This document shows, one piece after another, positions 43,943-52,460 of a stretch of DNA of 64,000 nt. The notes under the pieces were generated by a model. The model did not search any database. It was given only the letters and a program-made list of their open reading frames with translations, and was not told the DNA's origin. The position numbers and the translations under genes were made by a program. The stretch lies in contig JBCCXT010000002.1 in the NCBI GenBank assembly GCA_039191215.1, positions 62,001 through 126,000 on the forward strand, written 5' to 3'. The stretch comes from HKCCE3408 sp039191215 (lineage in GTDB: Bacteria > Pseudomonadota > Alphaproteobacteria > Rhodobacterales > Rhodobacteraceae). Numbering within the stretch: position 1 is the first letter of the stretch; the number at the start of each line of letters is the position of its first letter.

Positions 43943-44662
43943 ATGGCCGAACGTGATCGTTTAAGACCGGCACATGTCGCAATCATAATGGACGGAAACG
44001 GCCGCTGGGCGCAGATGCGTTCGCGGCCGCGCCTTGTCGGCCATCACGCCGGTGCGCGCCGGGTCAAAGAGATTGTCCGGGCCTGCCCCGACCTGGGTGT
44101 AAGATACCTTACCATCTTTGCCTTCTCGACCGAGAACTGGAAGCGCACGCAATCCGAAGTGGCCGGTCTCATGACGCTTTTCAAGCGCTATATCCGGCGT
44201 GAGAGCCAGGCGCTTTTCGACGAAGGTGTCCGGGTTCGCTTTATCGGTGACCGCGTCCGGTTGGAGCCGCAACTTGTTGATCTGATGGACAGTTTAGAGC
44301 TGCTCACGGCCGAAAACGACAAAGTGCATCTGACGATTGCGCTTAATTACGGCGGGCGTGATGAAGTGGCGCGCGCAACCAAGCGCCTGGCGCAGGATGT
44401 CGCGGCTGGTCGCCTGAACCCGACCGATATCAATGACGAGACCTTGCCGCGTTATCTAGATACCTGCTTTTTGCCCGATCCCGATCTGGTGATCCGCACC
44501 AGTGGCGAGGCGCGCATCTCTAACTTTTTGCTGTGGCAATCGGCTTATGCCGAATATGAATTTGTCGAGACCTTCTGGCCCGATTTCGATCGCGAAGAAT
44601 TCGCGCGGGTCCTGTCGCGGTTTTGCCGCCGCGAACGCCGCTTCGGCGCTGTCACGGCCTGA
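43943..44662 (+). CDS. uppS: Undecaprenyl diphosphate synthase
   Basis: Makes the C55 lipid carrier for peptidoglycan and O-antigen from FPP and IPP. The 239-aa cis-prenyltransferase has IIMDGNGRWAQ with catalytic Asp17, YLTIFAFSTENWKR, and the C-terminal DLVIRTSGEARISNFLLWQ block. TAAGGAGG precedes the ATG. It is followed 5 bases later by cdsA. Confidence 0.96.
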   Translation: MAERDRLRPAHVAIIMDGNGRWAQMRSRPRLVGHHAGARRVKEIVRACPDLGVRYLTIFAFSTENWKRTQSEVAGLMTLFKRYIRRESQALFDEGVRVRFIGDRVRLEPQLVDLMDSLELLTAENDKVHLTIALNYGGRDEVARATKRLAQDVAAGRLNPTDINDETLPRYLDTCFLPDPDLVIRTSGEARISNFLLWQSAYAEYEFVETFWPDFDREEFARVLSRFCRRERRFGAVTA

Positions 44663-44667
44663 CGCGC

Positions 44668-45471
44668 GTGCCTCGGCCCGGCGCCGATTTCACCGATCTG
44701 GTGACCCGGACAGCAACCGGGGTGGCGCTTGCAATTGTGGGCCTATTTGCGGTTTGGCATGGCGGGCTCGTCTTTTTGGCGCTGGTCTCGGTCACTATGG
44801 CGGCACTCACCTGGGAGGCCTTGCGTTTGGCCGGTGTCACACAAGCCGTGATCCGCATCGCTGTTGCATCGGGGCTAGTGTTTGCCGCGGTGTTTCTGGT
44901 CGACACTGCGGCAACGACTGCACTTCTCGCCCTGCCAAGTGTGTTGGTCTTGCTCTTTGGTGGCTTGGGTGCCGGGGCAGGGCGGAGCGGCCTGGCGGCC
45001 GCAACGGTTCTGGTGATCATGCTGGCAGGCTATGTGGCGGTGGCGTTGCGCGATGGCGGCGGGGTGATCTGGATTTTATGGGTCATTCTTGTGGTCGTGA
45101 TCACCGATATCTGCGGCTATTTCGCCGGGCGCGCCATTGGCGGTCGGAAATTTTGGCCGTCGATTAGCCCCAAAAAGACCTGGTCAGGCGTGTTGGCGGG
45201 CTGGCTTGGCGCGGGCGCTGTTGGCGCGGCATTCATGCCCAGCACCGATACGGGCGAAGGGCTGATCGCGGTGTCGATTTTTCTGAGCTTTGCCAGCCAA
45301 ATGGGCGATATCGCCGAGAGCGCGCTGAAACGCCAGGCCGGCGTCAAAGACAGCTCCAATCTGTTGCCCGGCCATGGCGGCGTTCTCGACCGTCTCGACG
45401 GGGTGATCGGGGCATTGCTGGTTTTGGGTTTTGTCGCTCTTTTGACGGATTTCCCAGAAGCGCCCATATGA
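44668..45471 (+). CDS. cdsA: Phosphatidate cytidylyltransferase
   Basis: Integral membrane enzyme of 267 aa making CDP-diacylglycerol from phosphatidate and CTP. About seven or eight spans are visible. The family signature lies at the C-terminus: SALKRQAGVKDSSNLLPGHG followed by GVLDRLDG. A GTG at 44668 (VPRPGADFTDLVTRT) is taken as the start. A TTG at 44623 inside uppS is the alternative; neither has a strong ribosome-binding site. dxr, often next in this cluster, is absent: rseP begins 64 bases after the stop. Confidence 0.92.
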   Translation: MPRPGADFTDLVTRTATGVALAIVGLFAVWHGGLVFLALVSVTMAALTWEALRLAGVTQAVIRIAVASGLVFAAVFLVDTAATTALLALPSVLVLLFGGLGAGAGRSGLAAATVLVIMLAGYVAVALRDGGGVIWILWVILVVVITDICGYFAGRAIGGRKFWPSISPKKTWSGVLAGWLGAGAVGAAFMPSTDTGEGLIAVSIFLSFASQMGDIAESALKRQAGVKDSSNLLPGHGGVLDRLDGVIGALLVLGFVALLTDFPEAPI

Positions 45472-45535
45472 TGCCGTACTTGTCCTTTTAACCGGTCGGT
45501 GCCATTTCCTCCCCATCTGGGCAAACGGAGCATCC

Positions 45536-46861
45536 ATGGACTTCCTTCCCAATTTTGGCGATCTGCCGCTGACCATTGTTGCCTTCATCGTGGCGCTTTC
45601 GATCATCGTGGCCGTTCACGAATACGGCCATTACATCGTCGGCCGCTGGACCGGCATCAAAGCGGATGTGTTTTCATTAGGCTTCGGGCCGGTGCTGTTT
45701 AGTCGGTTTGATCGGCATGGCACGAAATGGCAGGTCGCCGCGCTGCCATTTGGCGGTTATGTGAAATTCAAGGGCGACAGCGATGCGGCCTCTGGCCAGG
45801 ATGCGCAGGCCATCGCGTCGATGGGCGACACGGAACGGCGCACAACGATGCATGGCGCGCCGCTTTGGGCCCGCTCGCTTACCGTGGCTGCGGGGCCATT
45901 TTTTAACTTTGCCCTGTCGATTGCCATATTTGCCGGCGTGATCCTCTTTTCCGGCCAAGCCGATGACGAGCCGCGCATTGGTGCGGTGCGCGATTTACCG
46001 GCCGATATGGCGCTTTTGCAGGAGGGCGATCTAATCCTGGCCGTTGAAGGCACCGAAGTCGACAGCCTGGGCGATGTGCTGGCCGCGGCGGTGGAGCTCG
46101 GCGCGAACGAAACCGTCGGCTACACGATCGAGCGTGCCGGGTCGGTCCTCGACGTTGAGGCCAGCCTGCCGATGGTGCCAATCATCGACAGTGTGACCCC
46201 GCGATCGGCCGCGATTGAGGCGGGCCTGGAGGTCGGCGATGTGATCCAAGCCGTCGATGGCGTACCGATTTATGCCTTTGGCGAGATCCGCGCCTTGGTC
46301 GAGGCTTCGGGTGGCGAAGAGGTCGCATTGAGCGTCTGGCGCGACGGCGAAGTGCTGGAATTTGCCCTAACCCCCCGAATGACCGATCTGCCCTCGGCCG
46401 ATGGCGGTTTTGAAAGCAGGCTTCTGATCGGCATAACCGGTGGTTTGTTTTATGAGCCGCCGCGCCAGCAGGTCGGCGCGGCTGAAGCGGCGCAATACGG
46501 GGTTGAGCGCACCTGGTTTGTCATCACGTCGTCCTTGTCGGGCCTCTACCACATCATCGTCGGCGATATCGGCACCTGCAATCTGCAAGGCCCGATTGGC
46601 ATTGCCGAGACGTCCGGTGCCGCTGCCAGCCAAGGGATCGACAATTTCGTCTGGTTCGTCGCGATCCTGTCGGCGGCCGTGGGGCTCTTGAACCTCTTTC
46701 CGATCCCGGTCCTGGATGGCGGGCATTTGGTGTTTTTCGCCTATGAGGCCGCGGTTGGCCGGCCGCCATCTGATCGTGCGCTTCGGGTCTTTATGTCGGT
46801 GGGTCTGACGCTGTTGTTGTCGTTGATGCTGTTTGCCACGTTCAACGATTTTGTGTGCTGA
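45536..46861 (+). CDS. rseP: Site-2 metalloprotease RseP
   Basis: Inner-membrane zinc protease of 441 aa that cuts transmembrane anti-sigma factors or signal-peptide remnants. The zinc motif is VHEYGHYIVGRW (His28, Glu29, His32). A PDZ domain lies at about residues 200-290 (GLEVGDVIQAVDGVPIYAF). The third metal ligand is in NLFPIPVLDGGHLVFF. Four spans are evident. It sits between cdsA and bamA as in most proteobacteria. Confidence 0.95.
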   Translation: MDFLPNFGDLPLTIVAFIVALSIIVAVHEYGHYIVGRWTGIKADVFSLGFGPVLFSRFDRHGTKWQVAALPFGGYVKFKGDSDAASGQDAQAIASMGDTERRTTMHGAPLWARSLTVAAGPFFNFALSIAIFAGVILFSGQADDEPRIGAVRDLPADMALLQEGDLILAVEGTEVDSLGDVLAAAVELGANETVGYTIERAGSVLDVEASLPMVPIIDSVTPRSAAIEAGLEVGDVIQAVDGVPIYAFGEIRALVEASGGEEVALSVWRDGEVLEFALTPRMTDLPSADGGFESRLLIGITGGLFYEPPRQQVGAAEAAQYGVERTWFVITSSLSGLYHIIVGDIGTCNLQGPIGIAETSGAAASQGIDNFVWFVAILSAAVGLLNLFPIPVLDGGHLVFFAYEAAVGRPPSDRALRVFMSVGLTLLLSLMLFATFNDFVC

Positions 46862-46952
46862 GATCGCGCGCAATTTAGACGCCTCATTGGCGCCATAATC
46901 TCGGGCCAGAACGAAAGGCGTCACAGCCGCCCATTGGCCCGAGGATTGCGAG

Positions 46953-47090
46953 ATGAAGTCGATTGCACGAAACACACGCGGTTTGGGCGACCTGATCAGT
47001 GTCAATATCGACCGTCTTTTGGTGCCGCTGATTGTTGTCGCGGCCCTGACATTGGCCGGTTGGGTGCTGTCTTACGCCACAGTTTCGTAA
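46953..47090 (+). CDS. Small single-span membrane protein (45 aa)
   Basis: MKSIARNTRGLGDLISVNID is followed by one membrane span (LLVPLIVVAALTLAGWVLSY) and ends ATVS. The ATG at 46953 has GAGGA at suitable spacing, and a textbook terminator follows 22 bases after the stop, so this is a complete small gene between rseP and bamA. The positive-inside rule suggests the N-terminus faces the cytoplasm. It has no recognised family. It may be linked to envelope assembly by position only. Confidence 0.68.
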   Translation: MKSIARNTRGLGDLISVNIDRLLVPLIVVAALTLAGWVLSYATVS

Positions 47091-47112
47091 GCCCGCTGTC
47101 CCCGCGAAAATC

Positions 47113-47138
47113 ACGGGCCCGCGTCGGCCCGTTTTTTT
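47113..47138 (+). terminator. Rho-independent terminator before bamA
   Basis: ACGGGCC and GGCCCGT form a perfect 7-bp stem with a 6-base loop, followed by seven T. It ends the uppS-cdsA-rseP-small-gene transcript, so bamA must have its own promoter in 47139-47263. Confidence 0.8.
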
Positions 47139-47263
47139 GTGACGCTGCCTGCTGATACCGATAATCAACACTCGGATTTTTAACACAAACGGCGTTTTGA
47201 CATTCGCTCCGCCGCGATCTAGGGATGGTCAAAACAAATGAACCACCCGGGGGGGCGGATTCG

Positions 47264-49570
47264 ATGATGCGGTATTGTATGCGGCAATGGGCTGGGGCCC
47301 GGATCGCCGCTTTCATTGTCATCTGTTGGGCGGCGTTTGCAGGCAACGCCGATGCGCAGACATTTCGGTTCACCAATTTTGAGGTGACCGGCAATTTGCG
47401 CGTCGATGACGCCAGTGTCCTGACCTATGCCGGGATCGCACCGGGAGAGACGGTAAGCGCGGCGGCGTTGAACGATGCCCGCCAGCGCATCCAAGGCTCC
47501 GGCTTGTTTGAAACCGTCGATGTTGTGCCACAAGGATCGACGCTGCAGATCAACGTGGTGGAATTTCCGACGATCAACGAGATCGTCATTGAGGGCAATC
47601 GGCGCCTTGATGACGATGATCTGACGCCGCTTTTGACATCACAGCCGCGGCGGGTCTTCAGCCCGTCTGTTGCCGAAGCGGATGCTGCTGCGATCACGGA
47701 TGCCTACCGGCAGGCCGGTCGTCTGGCCGCCACCGTGCGCCCGGTCATCATCCGGCGCGACGATAACCGCGTCGATCTGGTCTTTGAAGTCACCGAAGGC
47801 CGCGTGGTGGAGACCGAGCGCATCGCCTTTAACGGCAACCGCGCCTATTCCGACCGGCGTCTGCGACGGGTGCTGGAATCCACCCAAGCCGGTCTCTTCC
47901 GCCTGGTGGTCAACCGCGACACCTTCATCGAAGACCGGATCGCGTTCGACAGCCAACTGTTGACCGATTTCTACCAAGACCGGGGCTATATCGATTTCAG
48001 CGTTCTGTCGGTCACGTCCGAGCTTGCCCGCGAACGCAACGCGTTTTTTGTCACCTTCAACATCCGTGAGGGGCAGAGCTATTCCTTCGGCGAATTGACC
48101 GTGACCTCTGACCTGGCCGAGATCGATACGGTGGCCTATGCCGACACAATCCGGGTGCGACGCGGCACGACTTATTCGCCGCGCCTGGTTGATGCGACGA
48201 TCACCCGGATGGAACGGCTGGCGAGCGAACAGGGCCTGCGCTTCATCCGCGTCGAGCCGCGGGTGACGCGCAATGACGCGACGCTGACGCTGGATCTGGA
48301 ATTTGTCATCAGCCGCGGCGAGCGTGTTTTTGTCGAACGCATCGATATCGAGGGCAATGCCACAACGCTGGACCGCGTGATCCGGCGCCAATTCGACACG
48401 GTTGAGGGTGATCCGTTTGATCCCCGTGAGATCCGTGCGGCAGCTGAACGGATTCGGGCGTTGGAGTATTTCGCCAATGTTGAGGTGCAGGGCCGCGAAG
48501 GCTCAGCCCCGAACCAGGTGGTGATCGATGTCGATGTCGAGGAACAGCCGACCGGGTCGCTGGGCTTCTCGATCGGCTATTCGACCGATACCGATGCCAG
48601 CCTGGCGGTCGATTTTTCGGAGCGGAACTTTTTGGGCCGCGGGCAGACCGTGCTTTTGTCGTTCAACACCGCGCAGGACAGCCAATCGCTGCGGTTCAGC
48701 TTCATTGAGCCCGCCTTCCTGCGCCGCGATCTGGCCTTAAACACGTCGCTGTTTTATTCCGAGACCAACAACAACAACAGCTTCTTTGACACCGTCAATA
48801 TTGGCGGTGAGGTCGGCTTGGGCTTCCCGATCAGTGAAGATGGCCGCGCGCGGGTCTATTATACTGTCTCTGAAGACACCATTGATGATGTGCGCACAAC
48901 AAGTTCGGAGATCTTGCAGCGTGAAGAGGGCACGTCGATCACGTCTGCCATCGGCTACCAGTTGAGCTATGATACCCGGACATCCGGCCTCGACCCGACT
49001 TCGGGCGTGTTGTTGGAGTTCGGTCAGGAATTTGCCGGTCTGGGCGGCGACAATCAGTATATCCGGACGACCGCCTTGGCCCAGGGTGTCACCACCGTGG
49101 CACGCGAGGAGGTCACGCTGCGCGCAACGATCGAAGGCGGGGCGCTGAACTTCCTTGACGGCAACAGCCGCATCACCGACCGATTTGTGTTGTCGGGTCG
49201 GCAATTGCGGGGATTTGAGCCGTTTGGCATTGGCCCGCGCGACCTGGCCTCCGACAATGAGGACGGGTTGGGCGGCAATTACTTTGCCGTGGCACGCTTT
49301 GAGGCGGCCTTCCCGCTTGGGCTACCCGATGAATATGGCATCACGGGCGGCGTGTTCTTCGATGTCGGCACCGTCTGGGGGCTTGACGACACGATCGGCA
49401 CCGGCGCCACGCCGGTGGATGACGATGCGATCCTGCGCTCGACCATCGGCTTTTCGATCTTTTGGGACACAGTCCTTGGCCCGTTGCGGTTTAACTTCTC
49501 CCAGCCGCTTGATGAGCAGGATTACGACGAGACGCGCAATTTCGACCTAACGGTCGAGGCGCGGTTCTAA
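47264..49570 (+). CDS. bamA: Outer-membrane protein assembly factor BamA
   Basis: Core of the BAM complex, 768 aa. A signal peptide ends at NADA-QTF near residue 30. POTRA repeats follow (for example FRFTNFEVTGNLRVDDASVL, then three or four more to about residue 420). The C-terminal 16-strand barrel contains the loop-6 motif VLSGRQLRGFEPFGIGPRD and the protein ends in Phe (DLTVEARF), as BAM substrates do. The ATG at 47264 follows GGGGGGGCGG; an in-frame ATG at 47225 lies before the signal peptide and is less likely. Confidence 0.95.
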   Translation: MMRYCMRQWAGARIAAFIVICWAAFAGNADAQTFRFTNFEVTGNLRVDDASVLTYAGIAPGETVSAAALNDARQRIQGSGLFETVDVVPQGSTLQINVVEFPTINEIVIEGNRRLDDDDLTPLLTSQPRRVFSPSVAEADAAAITDAYRQAGRLAATVRPVIIRRDDNRVDLVFEVTEGRVVETERIAFNGNRAYSDRRLRRVLESTQAGLFRLVVNRDTFIEDRIAFDSQLLTDFYQDRGYIDFSVLSVTSELARERNAFFVTFNIREGQSYSFGELTVTSDLAEIDTVAYADTIRVRRGTTYSPRLVDATITRMERLASEQGLRFIRVEPRVTRNDATLTLDLEFVISRGERVFVERIDIEGNATTLDRVIRRQFDTVEGDPFDPREIRAAAERIRALEYFANVEVQGREGSAPNQVVIDVDVEEQPTGSLGFSIGYSTDTDASLAVDFSERNFLGRGQTVLLSFNTAQDSQSLRFSFIEPAFLRRDLALNTSLFYSETNNNNSFFDTVNIGGEVGLGFPISEDGRARVYYTVSEDTIDDVRTTSSEILQREEGTSITSAIGYQLSYDTRTSGLDPTSGVLLEFGQEFAGLGGDNQYIRTTALAQGVTTVAREEVTLRATIEGGALNFLDGNSRITDRFVLSGRQLRGFEPFGIGPRDLASDNEDGLGGNYFAVARFEAAFPLGLPDEYGITGGVFFDVGTVWGLDDTIGTGATPVDDDAILRSTIGFSIFWDTVLGPLRFNFSQPLDEQDYDETRNFDLTVEARF

Positions 49571-49587
49571 GCATCGCGGGGCCGGGC

Positions 49588-50217
49588 ATGGCGCGGCTGA
49601 TCCTTTCTCTGATCACGATGGCGCTGCTGCCGCTGGCCACGCTGCCGGCGGCGGCCCAGGAAGCGGTGGCGCCGGCCGGTATCCTGATCCTCGACCAGGA
49701 ACGCCTCTTTGCGATGTCGGCCTATGGCCAGCGGGTCCAACGGGAGATTGACGCGGCGAGCCAAGCGCTTGTTGCGGAAAATCGCGAGATCGAAGCCGCC
49801 CTGACCGCCGAGGAGCTTGACCTGACGGAGCGTCGGGCGGCTTTGCCGCGCGAAGATTTCACCATCCTGGCAGAAGAGTTCGACGCCCGAGTCGAGGCGA
49901 TCCGGGCGGCCCAGGACGCGAAGGCTCGCGCACTTGGCACGGCTGTCGACCGCGCCCAGCAGCAATTTTACGACCTTGTTGTGCCGATCCTGCTTGATCT
50001 GGTGCGCGACCGCGGCGCGGCGGCCTTGTTGGACAGTCGAACGGTGCTGCTGGCGGCTGATACGGTTGATATCACCGATGCCGCGATTGAAGCGGTCGAT
50101 GCCATTGTTGGCCAGGGCTCTGACGCGCCGCTGATCGATCTGACGCCGGAGCCAACGCCGGAGGTCGCCCCCGAGACCGAGCTGGAGCCGCTGCCACAAC
50201 TCCAAGCCCAGCCTTAG
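49588..50217 (+). CDS. skp: Skp/OmpH-family periplasmic chaperone
   Basis: Protein of 209 aa with a signal peptide (SLITMALLPLATLPAAAQ). The mature part begins with ILILDQERLFAMSAYGQRVQ, the Skp/OmpH start, then a long Glu/Ala/Arg-rich helical region forming the tentacles. The last 30 residues are Pro/Glu-rich (PTPEVAPETELEPLP), which E. coli Skp lacks. It follows bamA by 17 bases, the usual place. Confidence 0.88.
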   Translation: MARLILSLITMALLPLATLPAAAQEAVAPAGILILDQERLFAMSAYGQRVQREIDAASQALVAENREIEAALTAEELDLTERRAALPREDFTILAEEFDARVEAIRAAQDAKARALGTAVDRAQQQFYDLVVPILLDLVRDRGAAALLDSRTVLLAADTVDITDAAIEAVDAIVGQGSDAPLIDLTPEPTPEVAPETELEPLPQLQAQP

Positions 50218-50372
50218 CGGGCGGCCACTTTGCCGCCAGCCGCCCAATCGCGATGAGCGGATCGGCGCGCGGCGATTTCGGGGCAAAGCCCGGCCTCTGA
50301 CGATTGCCTTGCCGCCCCGAGGCCCAGTTGCTATCCCCGGCGCCGAGGGAAGCGGCGGAAGGACAAAGGCCT

Positions 50373-50849
50373 ATGGATGATGCGACAAGCGCCGATATTG
50401 CCACCATCCAGCGGCTGATCCCGCATCGCTACCCGTTCCTGCTGGTCGACCGTGTCACCCAAATCGATGGCTTTAGCGGTGCTGTGGGGATCAAAAACGT
50501 CACCTTCAACGAGCCGCATTTTCAAGGCCATTTCCCGGGCGCACCGATCATGCCCGGTGTCACCATCATCGAGGCGATGGCACAGACGGCAGCCGTGATG
50601 GTCGGCCATTCCGCGGGCATGCATGACCAGGAATTGCTGGTCTATTTCATGGCCATCGACCGGGCCAAGTTTCGCCGCAAGGTGGAGCCTGGCGACGTGT
50701 TGGAGCTGCATATCTCAACCCTCCGCGGCAAGCCCGGCGGCAAGGTCTGGAAGTTTTCCGGCCGTGGCCAGGTTGGCGGTGAAATGGCTGCCGAGGCGGA
50801 GTTCACGGCAATGATGGACTTGCCTGCCCCGGTTGAGGCGAGCGCCTGA
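50373..50849 (+). CDS. fabZ: 3-hydroxyacyl-[acyl-carrier-protein] dehydratase
   Basis: Fatty acid elongation dehydratase of 158 aa, hot-dog fold. The catalytic His is in HFQGHFPGAPIMPGV (His53) and the catalytic Glu in TIIEAMAQ (Glu67). LIPHRYPFLLVDRV is the usual N-terminal block. The start at 50373 has GAAGGACAAAGG upstream. The stop overlaps the lpxA start as TGATG. Confidence 0.95.
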   Translation: MDDATSADIATIQRLIPHRYPFLLVDRVTQIDGFSGAVGIKNVTFNEPHFQGHFPGAPIMPGVTIIEAMAQTAAVMVGHSAGMHDQELLVYFMAIDRAKFRRKVEPGDVLELHISTLRGKPGGKVWKFSGRGQVGGEMAAEAEFTAMMDLPAPVEASA

Positions 50850-51649
50850 TGGCTGTCGATCCGAGCGCCCAGATCCATGCCTCGGCGGTTATCGAAGAGG
50901 GCGCAGTTGTCGGCCCGAATTGCCAGATCGGGCCGTTTTGCGTGCTGGGGCCAGAGGTGACACTGGGCGCGGGCGTGCGGCTGAAAAGCCATGTCGTTGT
51001 CTCGGGCTGGACCGAGGTCGGCGATGAGACCGAAGTTTTCCCCTTTGCCGCGATTGGTGAGATCCCGCAGGACAAGAAGTTTTCCGGCGAGCGGACGCGC
51101 CTGATCATCGGCCAGCGCAACCGCATCCGAGAGGGTGTGACGATGAATACCGGCACAAGTGGTGGCGGCGGTGTCACGCGGGTGGGCGATGACGGGCTGT
51201 TTCTGGCCAATTGCCACATTGCGCATGACGCCCAGGTCGGCGACCGGGTGGTGATGGTCAATTGCGCCTCGTTGGCGGGCCATTGCATGGTTGGTGACGA
51301 TGTGATCATTGGCGGTCTGTCGGGCGTGCACCAATTTGTGCGTATCGGGCGCGGCGCGATCATCGGGGCAGTGACGATGGTCACCCATGATGTGATCCCG
51401 TTCGGGCTTGTTCATGCCAGCCGCGGCACGCTGGAGGGGCTTAACCTTGTCGGGCTCAAGCGCCGCGGCGTAGCGAAAGAGGATATCACGGCACTTCGTG
51501 CGGCATATCAAGCACTTGCACAAGGCGAGGGCTCGTTCCACCAGCGCGCTGAGCGGCTGGCTGCGGAAAATCCCAATTCACCATATGTTCGCGATGTGGT
51601 GGACTTCGTTCTTGGTGCCAGTGACAGGTCATTTTTAACACCAGGCTGA
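50849..51649 (+). CDS. lpxA: UDP-N-acetylglucosamine O-acyltransferase
   Basis: First enzyme of lipid A synthesis, 266 aa. The left-handed beta-helix hexapeptide repeats start at once (IHASAVIEEGAVVGPNCQIG). The active-site segment is ANCHIAHDAQVGDRVVMVN, with the general-base His in HIAHD. The C-terminal helical domain completes the trimer fold. Chain-length preference was not inferred. Confidence 0.95.
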   Translation: MAVDPSAQIHASAVIEEGAVVGPNCQIGPFCVLGPEVTLGAGVRLKSHVVVSGWTEVGDETEVFPFAAIGEIPQDKKFSGERTRLIIGQRNRIREGVTMNTGTSGGGGVTRVGDDGLFLANCHIAHDAQVGDRVVMVNCASLAGHCMVGDDVIIGGLSGVHQFVRIGRGAIIGAVTMVTHDVIPFGLVHASRGTLEGLNLVGLKRRGVAKEDITALRAAYQALAQGEGSFHQRAERLAAENPNSPYVRDVVDFVLGASDRSFLTPG

Positions 51650-51674
51650 TTACTTTTTGGAGGAATTTCAGGTC

Positions 51675-52460
51675 ATGACACGTGCGATCTTGGCCGGCAC
51701 GGGGGCTTTGCCGTGGCTTTTATTGGAAGCCGGACCGGCAGAAGTCATCACCTTTGCCGGGACCCAGGCCGACTTGCCCCATGGGGTGACGGCCAAGCAG
51801 ATGAATTTTGAAGAGTTTGGCACCATGTTCAAATACTTGCGGGCCAAAGGTGTGACGGAGTTGTGCCTAGCGGGCGGTATGGGGCGGCCTGCGCTTGACC
51901 CGTCGCGCATGGATACGGTGACAAAAAATCTCTTGCCGCGCTTGGTGCCGGTTTTGCAATCTGGCGATGACAGTCTTTTGCGCGAAGTTCTGGCGATTTT
52001 GGAGGAGGAGGGTTTTGCCATCAAACCGGCCCATGAAATCCGACCCGACCTTTTAGCCACGCCGGATATCGCGACGGCCGAGCCATCGCCGCGGCAGGCC
52101 GCCGATGCGGCGCGCGGGCGCGATGTGCTGACGGCTCTGGGACCGCAAGATGTGGGCCAGGCAGCGGTGGTGGCGCGCGGCCAGGTTTTGGGCATCGAGA
52201 CCGCCCAAGGCACCGATGCGATGCTGCGTTTTGTGGCGGCCAGCGCGCCGAATAGCCAGGGCGTATTTGTTAAACGCCCCAAGCCCAATCAAGATCGTCG
52301 CGTTGATTTGCCTGCCATTGGCCCGGCCACGGTCGCACGCGTCGCTGAGGCTGGTCTGTCAGGCATCGAATTGGCGGCTGGATCGGTCCTGATCCTGGGG
52401 CATGAGGCGGTGTTGGAGGCGGCCGGCGCGGGTGATGTGGCCATTTGGACGGCGCCGTGA
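51675..52460 (+). CDS. lpxI: UDP-2,3-diacylglucosamine pyrophosphatase LpxI
   Basis: Hydrolyses UDP-diacylglucosamine to lipid X; replaces LpxH in alphaproteobacteria. The 261-aa DUF1009 protein has LAGTGALPWLLLEA at the N-terminus, and the C-terminal block QGTDAMLRFVAASAPNSQGV followed by VKRPKPNQDRRVDLPAIGP. The ATG at 51675 has GGAGGA upstream, and a TTG six codons earlier is possible. The stop overlaps the lpxB GTG by 4 bases. Confidence 0.93.
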   Translation: MTRAILAGTGALPWLLLEAGPAEVITFAGTQADLPHGVTAKQMNFEEFGTMFKYLRAKGVTELCLAGGMGRPALDPSRMDTVTKNLLPRLVPVLQSGDDSLLREVLAILEEEGFAIKPAHEIRPDLLATPDIATAEPSPRQAADAARGRDVLTALGPQDVGQAAVVARGQVLGIETAQGTDAMLRFVAASAPNSQGVFVKRPKPNQDRRVDLPAIGPATVARVAEAGLSGIELAAGSVLILGHEAVLEAAGAGDVAIWTAP

